Positions 8,351 through 18,705 of a DNA stretch of 64,000 nucleotides are shown in pieces (position 1 is the stretch's first letter; every line of letters starts with the position of its first letter). Made by a program: the position numbers and the translations under genes. This stretch comes from G963675935 sp963803125 (GTDB lineage: Bacteria > Planctomycetota > Planctomycetia > Pirellulales > Thermoguttaceae). The stretch covers positions 1,674,001-1,738,000 of the forward strand of contig CAWDLR010000003.1 in assembly GCA_963803125.1 (NCBI GenBank), written 5' to 3'. The notes beneath the pieces were generated by a model, which saw only the letters and a list, made by a program, of their open reading frames with translations, did not search any database and was not told the origin of the DNA.

Positions 8351-8941
8351 ATGAGCGGTTGGACCAAGAAAACCAAGCACACCACGGGACCGCTCTACCG
8401 CGGCCAGCATCGCTTCGAGCACTGGTATCGCGACAATCAGGTCTATTTCCTCACTGCCCGATGCTGGGATCGCTTTCCCGCCTTCGCCTCCGAAGAGGCA
8501 AAGACGGTCTTTTGGAAGCGCTTCGGTTTTTACACCCAGCAGGCCGAGTTTATTCCTTGGGTGACCTCGATCGTCGACAACCACTACCACTCCATCGGCT
8601 ACAACAAGTCCGGCGACAAGCTCGGAACGATGATGCAACGAATTCACGGCTCGGTGGCCAAATTGGTGAAGGACCTGCTCCCCGAGCGCCGCAAGCCTTT
8701 CTGGGGCGATCCTGGCCACCAGGACTACTTTGACGGCTGCATTCGTGACGAGAAGCAGTGTCGCCTCGCGTATCGCTACACGCTGACGCAGAGTGTCCGC
8801 CACGGCCTGTGCCGCGACTGGCGCGAGTACCGCCACACGCACGTCAGCGTCGATCTGGAGGACGGTGTACGTCAGGCGTTGGAATTACATGCTTTTCTCG
8901 AAGGGGTTCGCTACAAACGGTATCTGAAGCGGCGGGACTAA
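8351..8941 (+). CDS. REP-associated tyrosine transposase (RAYT, Y1/IS200-like)
   Basis: 196 residues from the ATG at 8351. A GTG at 8309 is in frame but lies in the REP palindrome. The single-strand HUH nuclease signature is NHYHS (His-Tyr-His) after VTSIVD, and the catalytic Tyr is expected in YRYTLTQSV. The tail EGVRYKRYLKRRD is typical of the RAYT branch of IS200/IS605-like enzymes. Family knowledge: RAYTs cleave and mobilise REP palindromes in single-stranded DNA. Here four CTGGTCGCT-nn-AGCGACCAG palindromes flank the gene (two upstream, two downstream), the classical RAYT/REP arrangement, which strongly supports the assignment. The gene is intact and on the strand opposite to its neighbours. 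Confidence 0.92.
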   Translation: MSGWTKKTKHTTGPLYRGQHRFEHWYRDNQVYFLTARCWDRFPAFASEEAKTVFWKRFGFYTQQAEFIPWVTSIVDNHYHSIGYNKSGDKLGTMMQRIHGSVAKLVKDLLPERRKPFWGDPGHQDYFDGCIRDEKQCRLAYRYTLTQSVRHGLCRDWREYRHTHVSVDLEDGVRQALELHAFLEGVRYKRYLKRRD

Positions 8942-8967
8942 GAGCGGGAAGGCTCGCGACGCTTCCA

Positions 8968-9082
8968 CTGGTCGCTAAAGCGACCAGCCCACGAAGCGGC
9001 AACCAGCCCACGAAGCGGCGAGCTGTTCTCGAAGTCTCGGCGAGCGGGCTCTGGAGCAAGGGCTGGTCGCTTTAGCGACCAG
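8968..9082. repeat. REP-like palindromes and 18-bp direct repeat downstream of RAYT gene
   Basis: Palindromes CTGGTCGCT-nn-AGCGACCAG at 8968-8987 and 9063-9082. Between them is a perfect 18-bp direct repeat beginning ACCAGCCCACGAAG (8983-9000 and 9002-9019). The second palindrome contains the stop codon (9072-9074) of the convergent squalene-cyclase-fold gene, so the repeat has been captured as a coding end. Confidence 0.85.
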
Positions 9083-10274
9083 TCTCCGCGGCCCGCCGCG
9101 TTCGACCCAGCGACATCAGCGCGAACGCCGTTCCGTACTGCTGATGATAATCGAACATGGGGAAATCCCACCACGAGCCGTCCTTCTCCTGCAAGCGAAG
9201 CAGGATGTGGGCCAAGTGGTCCTGGAAGTAAGGCCGCTCCTTCTCGGGAAGCTGCTCGATGCACAATGCTGCGTAGTAGTGGCCGAAATAGAAGAAATAC
9301 GCCGCCACCTGGCACCACGATTCGTGCGGGATCGGGCGTTTGCGGCCCATGTCGAGCCAGAGATTTCGCGCAAACAGCCGATCGAGCCACGTCTTCAGCA
9401 CCTCATCGGTCACCAGCCGATCGCCCCAGAGCCGCATGGCGATGTTGCATGCCTGCGAACGCCCCAGGCTGCCCGAGGGCCGGTTGATCAACCGTTGCGG
9501 CTGGTACTTCAAGTATTCGCCGTAGTCCATCGAGAAGTCGGGCTTTCGCTGCCGCAGAATCGACGCGGTTCCGCGATCGACCAGCCGCTTGGGCACGTCG
9601 ACGCCCGCCAGCTTGGCGTCGTGCAGCGCCACCAGCACCGCCGCGGTGACAAAACCAATCGACGAACCGCCCGGCTTCTGCGTTTGATAATCGAAATCGT
9701 AGTACGCCCAGCCGCCGTCGACCACTTCGTAGCGGTTCAGCCGGTCGATCTGGTTGTCGATCAGCGCGCGAATCCGTCTTTCGCGTTCCTTGTCACCCGG
9801 CTTGCGGCCGAGCATGTGCGTCAGCGCCTGGATCGAATAGGCGTGCGCCCAGACGTTGTAAAAGACGTCGGGCGTAGCACGGCGGACGTGGGGCAGATGC
9901 TCGAAGAGCCAGGCCTCGCCGCGATCGAGCGCGCGGGCAACCTCCTGCCTGTCGCCGCCCACCTCGATCAGCGCCGAAATGCACATCGAGGTAACCGCCG
10001 CCTTGAAGGCGTGATGCGCGCCCGGCACCGGCGAGTCGATTTCGCCCGGCCGGGTGATATTCGCCGATCCCCACGAGCCGTCCTTGTTCTGCCGCCGAAG
10101 CAGGAAGGCGATGCCGCGATTGATCGAATTGTCGATGTCACGGGCCGCAGGCGGCTCAATCGCCTTGGGTTTCGGCCCCTCTAGGGCCACGGCCGGGGGA
10201 GCGGGCGGCGGACCATCCCCGGCCAGGACCGGCAGGCAAAAGAAGAACAACACCACGAGCCATACCCATCGCAT
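9072..10274 (-). CDS. Secreted prenyltransferase/squalene-oxidase-repeat (alpha/alpha barrel) protein
   Basis: Start chosen at the ATG at 10274 (MRWVWLVVLFFFCLPVLAG), which gives a clean signal peptide; a longer frame to 10319 is open. The mature part (about 400 residues) has repeats of the terpene-cyclase/prenyltransferase alpha6-alpha6 barrel: GIAFLLRRQNKDGSWG near the N-terminus, VVDGGWAYYDFDYQ, and LLRLQEKDGSWWDFP close to the C-terminus. The DGSW-type motifs are the QW-like signature. Planctomycetes encode many secreted members whose substrates are unknown. There is no DXDD or DXDDTA protonation motif that I can see, so squalene cyclisation is unlikely. It follows the adaptor-protein gene on the same strand (143-nt gap). 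The stop codon lies within a REP palindrome. Confidence 0.85.
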   Translation of the reverse strand: MRWVWLVVLFFFCLPVLAGDGPPPAPPAVALEGPKPKAIEPPAARDIDNSINRGIAFLLRRQNKDGSWGSANITRPGEIDSPVPGAHHAFKAAVTSMCISALIEVGGDRQEVARALDRGEAWLFEHLPHVRRATPDVFYNVWAHAYSIQALTHMLGRKPGDKERERRIRALIDNQIDRLNRYEVVDGGWAYYDFDYQTQKPGGSSIGFVTAAVLVALHDAKLAGVDVPKRLVDRGTASILRQRKPDFSMDYGEYLKYQPQRLINRPSGSLGRSQACNIAMRLWGDRLVTDEVLKTWLDRLFARNLWLDMGRKRPIPHESWCQVAAYFFYFGHYYAALCIEQLPEKERPYFQDHLAHILLRLQEKDGSWWDFPMFDYHQQYGTAFALMSLGRTRRAAETGR

Positions 10275-10344
10275 TTGCAGCCTCCAGTCCAACAATGCCC
10301 TTACTGCACAGCAGCGCACCGACGCCAGAACGATAAGCGGCGCC

Positions 10345-10417
10345 GGTGGGCGGTAAACCGCCCACCCCTCGCCCCTGACCCCTAGCCCCCAGTCCCTAGC
10401 CCCTAGCCCCTAGTCCC
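10345..10417. repeat. Intergenic hairpin plus degenerate CCCCTAG tract
   Basis: Perfect 9-bp stem GGTGGGCGG-TAAA-CCGCCCACC (10345-10366), followed by about 50 bp made of imperfect repeats of CCCCTAGC/CCCCTGAC. It lies directly after the adaptor-gene stop (minus strand), so the hairpin could terminate or attenuate transcription into the next gene. Confidence 0.6.
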
Positions 10418-12002
10418 TCACTTCTTCGGCTCGATCACGACCTCTTCTCCCTCGCTCAGGCCGCTGAGGATCTCCACCTGCTTGTCGGTCTTCCGGCCGA
10501 CGGTGACCGGTCGGGTCTTGGTCGTGCCGTCCTTCTGCAGCACCTCGACCGTCTGCTTCTGGTCGTCCAACTCGTCGGTCACCACCGCGCTGGGCGGCAC
10601 CGTCAGCGCGTCCTTCTTCAGGTAGGGCATCAGCTTCACCTTGCACGTCATGCCGGGCATCAGTAGCTTGGTTCCACCCTTGAGCTCGACGCTGAGCTTC
10701 GCCTCGTACGAGCCGGGCGAGGTCGGAATGTCGCTGATCGTCTCCAGCTTCACCGGCATGCGCACGTCCGGATACGCCGGCGGCGTGGCAATCCCCTTCA
10801 GATTCGGCCGCGCGTCGTGCAGATCCGCTTCGCCGATCGTCGTGCGGATGCACATCGGCCGCGGCTGCACCACCGTCATCACCACCTGGTTCGGTGAGAC
10901 GCCGCCGCGGGGCCGCAGCGATTCGGCCAGCGCGCTGGCATCGCTCGTCCTGCCGCGTGTGATCTTGCCGTAGTAGACGATGCCGTCGATCGGCGCCTTG
11001 ACGGTCATCTGCTGGCGGTCGGCCAGCAGGTGCTTGAGCCGCTCTTCGACCTGCGGCCGCTGCAGCCGCAGCTTATCGAGCTCCAGGCGTTGGCGGTTGA
11101 GTTCCATCGGAATCTGCACCTTGCCCCGCTCCCAGTCGAGCAGCTTGCGCTTCGTCGATTCCCGCATCTCCGCATCTCTCCGCGGAATGCCGTACTTGAG
11201 CGAGTGATCGTGACTGAGCTGGGCCGATTCCACACTGAACTTGGCGCGATCGACCGAATCACGGCCGCGCTTCAGCACGATCGCCTCGGTCTCCTCGGTG
11301 ATGTCGTCGGCCTTGTACATCTTCTCCAACTGCCGCAGCTCTTCCTCTTCGTATTCCAGGTATTCCTTCATCGACTTCAAGCTGAAGTCCGTCGCTTTCA
11401 CCTCGAAGGGCCGTTCGACCTCAAAGTAGTAGTCATGATCCTCTTTGGTCAGCCGCGCGGCCCGCTCGCCGGCCTCTATGTCGATCGGCGTCGTTTTTTC
11501 CAACGCCTTCAGTTGCTCCTCGACCAGCTTCTGCGAGATCGCGCTGATTTCCATGTCCTTGCGGAGATCGGTAATGGCACGGTCGAGTTTCTCCGGATCG
11601 AGTTCCAGGATGACGTCGCCCTTGCGCACATAGGCGCCGTGCGGGGCGGCGTGCAGCACGGTAAGCCCCGACCACTCCTCCGTGCGAACCACAACCTCCT
11701 GGGCATTCTCCGCCTCGAGTACGCCGTCCACGTCGAGCGTGATCTTGAGCAGGCTCTTCTTGACCTTCTGGGTGGCCGGAGCGGCCGGCTTTTTCGCTTC
11801 GTCAGCCTTCTTCGCCGGCGCGGCGGCTTTCGGGGCCGCCTTGTCCGCCTTCTTTGCCCCCTTGTCCGTCTTCTTGGCCGGATGGTCGGCCTTCTTCGCC
11901 GCGGCCGGTTTCTTCGTCACCGGCGGAGCGGCCAACGCGGGAACGGCTCAGCAACGCGAACGCGAACAGACAGAGAGCCCCATACCGACAGAGACAACGC
12001 AT
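10418..12002 (-). CDS. HlyD/RND-type periplasmic adaptor protein (frameshift in signal peptide)
   Basis: The main frame (10418-11935) encodes about 500 residues: a Lys/Ala/Pro-rich linker (about 1-55), a barrel-sandwich half, a long coiled-coil hairpin (about 110-300), the second half (MTVKAPIDGIVYYGK), and beta-barrel/membrane-proximal domains ending GLSEGEEVVIEPKK. It would start with TTG at 11935 and lack a signal peptide. In the other frame, an ATG at 12002 encodes MRCLCRYGALCLFAFALL, and AVPALA-AP in the main frame completes a signal-peptidase site. A one-base shift near 11950 would join them. Predicted periplasmic adaptor of a tripartite exporter or of an ABC transporter. No transporter gene is adjacent; the neighbour downstream is the secreted cyclase-fold gene. 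Confidence 0.87.
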
Positions 12003-12271
12003 GGTGTTTCCCCCTCAAAGGTAGGTGTAAAAGGCGGGCAGATCCAGGGAAGATGCGGCCTTAACGCCGCCGCATTCTATGTATTCTGCCACGCGGGTGG
12101 AGAGAACGCAAGATACCCCGTGCCGAATGCGGGTGGATTGTGGCAAATTCATCGTGCGAGGGGCGGGTTATTGTCTCTGCGGGGTTGCGCCTGACCTCTC
12201 CGATCGGCACGCTCGCGTTCTGGTACGGCAGGCCGGGTCAACGCTATAATGGTATCAGAGAGGTGCAAGCT

Positions 12272-12601
12272 ATGACGTTGCTCATCGAGGCCAATCCAGT
12301 TCCGCTTCGCGCCGACCCGGACGGCACAATCCGCGTGGTCGGCACGCGTCTGACTCTGGACACGATCGTGGCGGCCTACCGCGACGGTGCGCCACCGGAG
12401 GAGATCGTGAAGCGCTTTCCAGACCTTTCCCTACCCGACGCTTACGCCGTGGTCGGGTACGTTCTCAGGCATCAGCGGGACGTTGAAGCGTATCTCGATG
12501 AGCGACGGCAAGCTGCGGAGGCGATTCGTCGCGAAATCGAGGCCAACTGCCCCACAAGACCCACCCGCGACCAACTGTTGGCACGACGCGCTGGAAAATG
12601 A
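12272..12601 (+). CDS. DUF433-family protein (putative antitoxin)
   Basis: 109 residues from the ATG at 12272, which has AGAGGTG upstream as ribosome binding site; the longer open frame from 12140 is not needed. The central region RVVGTRLTLDTIVAAYRDG followed by PEEIVKRFPDLSLPDAYAVV is the DUF433 winged-helix-like signature (short helix-turn-helix that tells a promoter or partner). The gene is followed six nucleotides later by a DUF5615 PIN-like gene. In many genomes these two families occur as a pair interpreted as an antitoxin/toxin module. The role is family inference; no activity is shown by the sequence itself. Confidence 0.9.
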   Translation: MTLLIEANPVPLRADPDGTIRVVGTRLTLDTIVAAYRDGAPPEEIVKRFPDLSLPDAYAVVGYVLRHQRDVEAYLDERRQAAEAIRREIEANCPTRPTRDQLLARRAGK

Positions 12602-12607
12602 ACGGCG

Positions 12608-12958
12608 ATGATCCGATTGCTGGCAGATAACGACTTCGACGAACGAATTCTCACAGGCGTTCTTCTACGTAATCCGGAGGCCGATGTTGTCCGCGTGCGA
12701 GACATCGGACTCGCACAGGCTCACGATAACGAAGTGCTCAGTCATGGAGCTTCGTCGAACCGCGTGGTCGTCACTCATGACGTTAACACTCTTGTTGGCT
12801 TGGCGTATGAGCGGATACGTGGGGGCGTGCCAATGGCTGGAGTCATCTCGGTCCCGCAGACTCTTGCGCTCGGCCGCGCCATTGAAGATCTTCTTCTGGC
12901 GGTCGAATGTGCCTCGGAGATGGAGTTGAACAGCCAAGTCTGGTACCTGCCGCTTTGA
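12608..12958 (+). CDS. DUF5615 PIN-like protein (putative toxin partner of DUF433)
   Basis: 116 residues. MIRLLADNDFDERILTGVL carries the conserved N-terminal Asp residues of the DUF5615 PIN-like fold. VVRVRDIGLAQAHDNEVL and RVVVTHDVNT supply the second conserved acidic positions. The C-terminus is ordinary (VWYLPL). PIN-like proteins are usually Mg-dependent RNases, and DUF5615 is treated as a likely toxin. The start codon is six nucleotides after the DUF433 stop, so the two are translationally linked. The pair converges on a minus-strand operon of other TA-like genes. Confidence 0.9.
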   Translation: MIRLLADNDFDERILTGVLLRNPEADVVRVRDIGLAQAHDNEVLSHGASSNRVVVTHDVNTLVGLAYERIRGGVPMAGVISVPQTLALGRAIEDLLLAVECASEMELNSQVWYLPL

Positions 12959-12984
12959 GACGCGGCCGCCTTTTCTTCGGGCCG

Positions 12985-13224
12985 CTAGACTTGGGCCGCA
13001 ATACGCAACTCCGCAGACACCGGCAGTTGAAGCACGTCCTCCCGGAGCAGGCGGGGCGAGAAGAACAGCACCTCCAGACTCTCAATCGCGCCCGTGCGTG
13101 GATTCAGGCGGGCGAAAGCGTCGTCGCCAAGCTGTTCTGATTCCTGCTCGCCACATCGTCCGCGGATGCCAAGGCCGACGAAGGCCAGAGCGTCATCTAT
13201 CTGCCGAAAAGAACGGGCCGCCAC
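12985..13224 (-). CDS. Small DUF2283-like protein
   Basis: 79 residues from GTG at 13224, overlapping the 3' end of the upstream nuclease-like gene by 32 nt, as in coupled operons. The pattern IDDALAFVGLG ... DDAFARLNPRTGAIESLEVL FFS matches the small beta-rich DUF2283 type (D-x-L at the first strand, then a strand with G-x-(I/V)-x-x-(L/I)-E-(V/I)). Such proteins are usually encoded beside toxin-antitoxin genes, and function is unknown. The GTG start and short length make the gene less certain than its neighbours. Confidence 0.5.
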   Translation of the reverse strand: MAARSFRQIDDALAFVGLGIRGRCGEQESEQLGDDAFARLNPRTGAIESLEVLFFSPRLLREDVLQLPVSAELRIAAQV

Positions 13225-13681
13225 ACCAATCGACGATCTTCGCCCATTTGTCTTCGTGCTCCGTCACATTCTGGATCAAGACGTTGTCGACACCCTTACA
13301 GGCTCGCTCGGCGCGCTCCTCGTACGGCAGATTTTCGGTCTTGTTTCGCCGCGCCTGAATGTCGGCAAGTTCCTGGTGCGAGAGGATGAAGAACCGCTCG
13401 GTGAATCCTTCGCCGCTCGGTACGACAGAATACAGCGCCCAGAACGTCGGATGATCCACGTCTTCCCGAGACTTGTAGTTCTGATAGAACTTTGTGACAA
13501 ACCTTGACGAGTTTGACGCCTTAACCTCCACCACTGCAGCTATTCGTTTTCGCCCAACGGCAAGAATGTCGACAGCCTTCATGTTACCGTAAGTGACACT
13601 GGCGGAAATCCCCCGCTTTAGGAGTTCCGCGCAGACGCGGTATTCACCGGCAAGGCTAAGGCAGTGTTTGGATATCTTCAT
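13193..13681 (-). CDS. PD-(D/E)XK nuclease-like protein
   Basis: 162 residues. The N-terminal helix LAGEYRVCAELLKRG (Glu13/Glu19), then AVDILAV (Asp38), then VVEVKAS (Glu52-x-Lys54) reproduce the E...D...E-x-K active site of the restriction-endonuclease-like fold, as in Holliday-junction-resolvase-like and DUF4365-like proteins. The second half (FILSHQELADIQARRN) is not diagnostic. The gene starts 27 nt after the stop of a TIGR02574 antitoxin-like gene and overlaps a DUF2283-like gene, so it takes the place normally occupied by a RelE-type toxin. Its target (DNA or RNA) is not known. Confidence 0.8.
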   Translation of the reverse strand: MKISKHCLSLAGEYRVCAELLKRGISASVTYGNMKAVDILAVGRKRIAAVVEVKASNSSRFVTKFYQNYKSREDVDHPTFWALYSVVPSGEGFTERFFILSHQELADIQARRNKTENLPYEERAERACKGVDNVLIQNVTEHEDKWAKIVDWCGGPFFSADR

Positions 13682-13708
13682 TTCTTCCTGCGCCGCTCTT
13701 GTCGTGGC

Positions 13709-13978
13709 TCACGATTGAAGGAAGTCGTCGACTGGGGGCATCCGGCCTTCCTCTCCAATGCGGCGCAGAGCATCCGCTCGGATTTGTTCACAAGGCATCG
13801 TCCGAACCGAACCGGACTCGTACTCCGCCGACCGCCGCCGAATCTCCTCTTGCCATTCATCGGTCAATGGCGGTAACGACACGGTTGGGACGGTATCCCA
13901 AAGTGCCTCGATCAATTGGAGGCGATCGGGAATGGGCAAACGGCTCGCGCCGGCGAGCAAGGAGTCGTAACTGAGCAT
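13709..13978 (-). CDS. Addiction-module component, TIGR02574 family (putative antitoxin)
   Basis: 89 residues from the ATG at 13978, which follows an excellent ribosome binding site (GGGAGGTAACGCC); the open frame to 14179 is not used. The sequence LPIPDRLQLIEALWDTV, then LTDEWQEEIRRRSAEYESG, and a short C-terminal tail is the standard pattern of TIGR02574, small helical proteins normally followed by a RelE/ParE toxin. Here no RelE gene follows; instead a PD-(D/E)XK-type gene starts 27 nt downstream. Family role: antitoxin that binds its toxin and represses its own promoter. Confidence 0.88.
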   Translation of the reverse strand: MLSYDSLLAGASRLPIPDRLQLIEALWDTVPTVSLPPLTDEWQEEIRRRSAEYESGSVRTMPCEQIRADALRRIGEEGRMPPVDDFLQS

Positions 13979-14102
13979 GGCGTTACCTCCCAAGCAGATT
14001 ATACGATAGTCCGCAGTGGTTTCGCTAGCCGCACTCGCCCTCACCCCCGGAAACCGCGCTATCCTTTGCAGCGGACGCTGGTTTCCCGCTGCCTCTCCTT
14101 CA

Positions 14103-14312
14103 TCAGGCGGTTTGCAGCGTTTCCACACTCGCAATATGCAACAAAGGGCAGATGACCATCTGGTCATCAGGCAGCGCAATCACAAGGCGCGACTCGAGCA
14201 AGAGGGCCATTTCCGGGTGGCGGACTTCATGCTTCTCTCCGTTGGTGAGTCGTATTTCAAACGGCTCGAATGGTTGACGCTGCAACAGCTCTCGCATGGC
14301 TTCGTGATTCAT
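14103..14312 (-). CDS. Small conserved planctomycete-type protein (69 aa)
   Basis: 69 residues from the ATG at 14312 with GGAGGT directly upstream. The pattern LLQRQPFEPFEIRLTNG, then HPEMALLLESRLVIALPDD, then an aliphatic C-terminal strand, is that of a small beta-rich protein found in many copies in Planctomycetota. I know of no assigned function. It lies upstream of the TIGR02574 gene on the same strand, with a 124-nt gap, so it may be part of the same transcription unit. Confidence 0.75.
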   Translation of the reverse strand: MNHEAMRELLQRQPFEPFEIRLTNGEKHEVRHPEMALLLESRLVIALPDDQMVICPLLHIASVETLQTA

Positions 14313-14449
14313 CTCTACCTCCACGACTCACTGAACGTTGCCCGGAGCGCAACCATCGATGGTCCACTACATTCATTGTATATCGTACGGCCGCCGAATG
14401 GAACCAGCCGCATCCTCGAGCGACTTCTGCTGGCTACCCTCACCCCCTG

Positions 14450-14475
14450 CCCCTCTCCCGCTGGCGGGAGAGGGG
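14450..14475. repeat. CCCCTCTCCC-type hairpin
   Basis: Perfect 11-bp stem CCCCTCTCCCG-CTGG-CGGGAGAGGGG, preceded by CCCTCACCCCCTG. It belongs to the same family as the three hairpins at 48763-48916. It sits just downstream of the acetyl-CoA synthetase stop (minus strand), where it could function as a terminator. Confidence 0.75.
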
Positions 14476-14489
14476 AGACTGCGAGCCGA

Positions 14490-16448
<1,959 letters not shown>

Positions 16449-16684
16449 CAGTAGCTTCCTCCGAACGAGTGGGGTAAAAGGAGTTGATCGACCGTTTGGC
16501 TCGATGCGAAACGGTTTCGCCTGAGAGAATTCCGCATTGTACCCAGCGGACAGGACTTGTCAATTACGGGGCGAAAAAGATGACGCCCCGCGATGCCGGA
16601 GGCGTCCGATGGCCCCGCGGTGGGATTGGAAGCGGCAGCCATTTCGCGCCGCACGGAGAAAATGGGTGACAATGCGTCCGGTGG

Positions 16685-16704
16685 GGCAGACATTTCTGTC
16701 TGCC
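16685..16704. terminator. Terminator-like hairpin after MFS gene
   Basis: Perfect stem GGCAGACA-TTTC-TGTCTGCC located 30 bp beyond the stop of the minus-strand MFS transporter gene. No clear U tract follows on the minus strand, so this may also be a dispersed palindrome. Confidence 0.5.
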
Positions 16705-16734
16705 AGGTGCGGTAAGAAATGCGCGCTAGAGTCC

Positions 16735-17988
16735 CTACGGCAAGGCAACCGCCACGGCTTTTTCGTTGCTGGGCTTCTCTTTCTGGAAGTCCTTCGGGCT
16801 GGGCACTTTGAACGCCGCGGCAAACACGATCGCCCCGGCCAGCGTGATCACCAACGGCACCGCCCAAATCTTCGGCCATTGGAACTTGCCGCCGACCGAG
16901 TTCTTCTGCATCACAAATCCGGCGAGCTGCGTTCCCAGAAACAGCCCGATGCCGTTGGTGGCAATGGCCAACAGTGAAAGGGCGGAGCCACTGATGTCGC
17001 TGGGCGCTACGAATCCAACGAACTTCTGGCCGCCGACGATGAAGAAGACGTAGGCCAAGCCGTGAAATCCTTGGATCAACATGACCCCAAGGCTTCCTTT
17101 GCTGACGACGTAGGTCGCGAACAAAACCGCCCAACACAGAGCGCCGATGGCGAAGGTCCACGCATATCCGCTCTTGTCAATCAGCCAAGCGAGCAGAAGG
17201 ATGGTGCCGGCAGCCTGAACGGCCTGTGCCATACCCATTGCGGCCGAAACATTCTTGCCGCGGATCCCCCGGTCCTGCATGAACTGGCCGGTACCCAGGA
17301 AATAGAACTGCATCATGCCGGAAACGACTAACTGCACCAGCATGAAGATCAGATAGCTGGGGTTATCCAACATGCCAATCGCCTTCATCACGGGATTGGA
17401 GGCTTCTACCCCCGTCGTCGCCGCGGCAACCTGGGGCGGCGTCGGCGGCTGAATTAGACAAACCAGCGCCATGACGACAGAAAGAAACGCGGCCAGATAA
17501 AGGCTGTCGGGCCCATCGCCACCGATCTTCCGCACTTGACGCATGCCCGTCAGGAAGTAACCGATCAGCGCCCATGAGACGGGCGCCCAAAGCCAAACCC
17601 ACGTGTCGAGCTTGGCAACCGGCTCGTGTGCATACAGCACCTTAGTGACCAGTGGGATCGTGGCGGTATAAAACACCGAGTAGATGAGCATCGTCCAGAA
17701 CATGCCCCAGAACTTCATCTGCTTTGCCGCGATAAAGAGCAGAACGGCCCCAACAATGTGTGAGGCCATGATGATCCATTCGGCGTTGACGTACGTGTCG
17801 GCCAAATACCCGGACACAAAGGGCGAAAAAATGCTCGCCAGCGGGAACGTGGCGTAAACCCAGCCTGTCTGCTTCCCGCTCAGCTTCATCGGCCCCAACA
17901 GCCGCATCGCCAGCACCGGCATCCAGGCTCCCCAAACAGCGAATTCGAGGAACATCAGGGCGCTGACGCGGATGTAGTCGTAGTTCAT
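16735..17988 (-). CDS. MFS transporter, nucleoside:H+ symporter-like family
   Basis: 417 residues with about 12 hydrophobic segments. The N-terminus (YIRVSALMFLEFAVWGAWMP) and the first cytoplasmic loop (GPMKLSGKQTGWVYAT) are those of the NupG/XapB-like branch of the major facilitator superfamily, a type numerous in Planctomycetota beside sugar-catabolism genes. The large central loop (about residues 165-200) separates the two six-helix halves. It is expected in the inner membrane and to import a sugar or nucleoside by proton symport; the substrate cannot be read from the sequence. No catabolic gene adjoins it. Confidence 0.85.
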   Translation of the reverse strand: MNYDYIRVSALMFLEFAVWGAWMPVLAMRLLGPMKLSGKQTGWVYATFPLASIFSPFVSGYLADTYVNAEWIIMASHIVGAVLLFIAAKQMKFWGMFWTMLIYSVFYTATIPLVTKVLYAHEPVAKLDTWVWLWAPVSWALIGYFLTGMRQVRKIGGDGPDSLYLAAFLSVVMALVCLIQPPTPPQVAAATTGVEASNPVMKAIGMLDNPSYLIFMLVQLVVSGMMQFYFLGTGQFMQDRGIRGKNVSAAMGMAQAVQAAGTILLLAWLIDKSGYAWTFAIGALCWAVLFATYVVSKGSLGVMLIQGFHGLAYVFFIVGGQKFVGFVAPSDISGSALSLLAIATNGIGLFLGTQLAGFVMQKNSVGGKFQWPKIWAVPLVITLAGAIVFAAAFKVPSPKDFQKEKPSNEKAVAVALP

Positions 17989-18499
17989 GTTCGCTTCCTA
18001 GGCTGAGGGCCGACGCACATGGAATTTTCACGAAAAACAGTGACCGCGATCGATTTTAGCCGCTGGGGGGGAGAAACACAACGCCGGATTCGCGTCGGCG
18101 GGACTCGTGCCAATCGTCTGGGCGCCGGTAGACTGCCGACACTGCGTATGCCCAAGGGCATTCCCTACCAACATTGCAGCCGACGCGGAAAGCCGTTTCC
18201 ACCCAGGGGGGCAGGCGAGATTGCGGATCCCGACGGCGAAGTCGTCCGCATTTCTCCCATCCCGGCTCCTACGTGAGACGTGCTCGGCAATTCAGCGATC
18301 AATGACCTTCCTTAGCCGTCATCTGCTGTGCGCCCGCTCGACCAACGGGCGAGCAGAATCTCCCCGCTGTCTGCCAACTGCTCAGCGATTCGTAGAATAC
18401 GACTGGCAGGCAAGACCGTGGCAGGCGTGCCGTCCCGCTTGTCTATCGGCAGCTTCTCTGATAAGTTTAGCAACGGCGTCTCGGCCACAGCGAACAACC
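17989..18499. other. Intergenic region left of first tRNA-derived attachment site
   Basis: About 510 bp between the MFS gene start and the first tRNA-Arg 5' remnant. A minus-strand open frame at 18312-18497 (61 residues, with LPASRILRIAEQLADSG) has a protein-like look and could be a remnant of a gene cut by the integration, but I cannot assign it. Confidence 0.4.
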
Positions 18500-18662
18500 G
18501 TCCCCGTAGCTCAATTGGGAAGAGTTCTTAGCACGCCAAAACCCCGTTTTCTGCGACATTTCTCGGGTTTTTCTCGCCCCAAGGACCTGCAATCTCCTGC
18601 ACGATTTGGCTTTCGTCTGCCGTCTTTTTCTGCCAAGTTTTCTGCCCAGCCAGCGTCAACGT
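18500..18662. other. Putative attachment site, left end (tRNA-Arg 5' remnant plus element arm)
   Basis: 18500-18520 repeats the first 20 bp of the tRNA-Arg gene at 29053 (CCCGTAGCTCAATTGG is shared by all three copies). The sequence to the right, 18521-18662, matches 22045-22190 closely but is absent beside the intact tRNA. Two arm-type repeats, TTTCTGCCA (18627-18635) and TTTCTGCCC (18639-18647), lie in the right arm. The left flank is unrelated to the other two sites, as expected for a chromosome/element junction. Confidence 0.7.
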
Positions 18663-18705
18663 AAGTTCCACCAGCAGGCCGGGACGACTCGCGGGCTGGA
18701 CACAA
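18511..18705 (-). pseudogene. Possible integrase C-terminal tail remnant (copy A)
   Basis: A minus-strand frame ends with a TGA formed by the tRNA remnant. It encodes a tail with AENLAEKD, then RRKPNRAGDCR, then RRKRGFGVLRTLPN. The same tail is encoded at copy B (22035-22190). Agreement at the protein level, with matching reading frames and stop inside the tRNA-derived core, suggests the end of an integrase gene that abuts the attachment site. The catalytic portion is missing. Assignment to a tyrosine recombinase is inference from position. Confidence 0.4.

Noticed and set aside
6253..8733. 826-codon plus-strand open frame
   Set aside because: Antisense of the 652-residue unknown gene and overlapping the RAYT gene in another frame; no recognisable domain.
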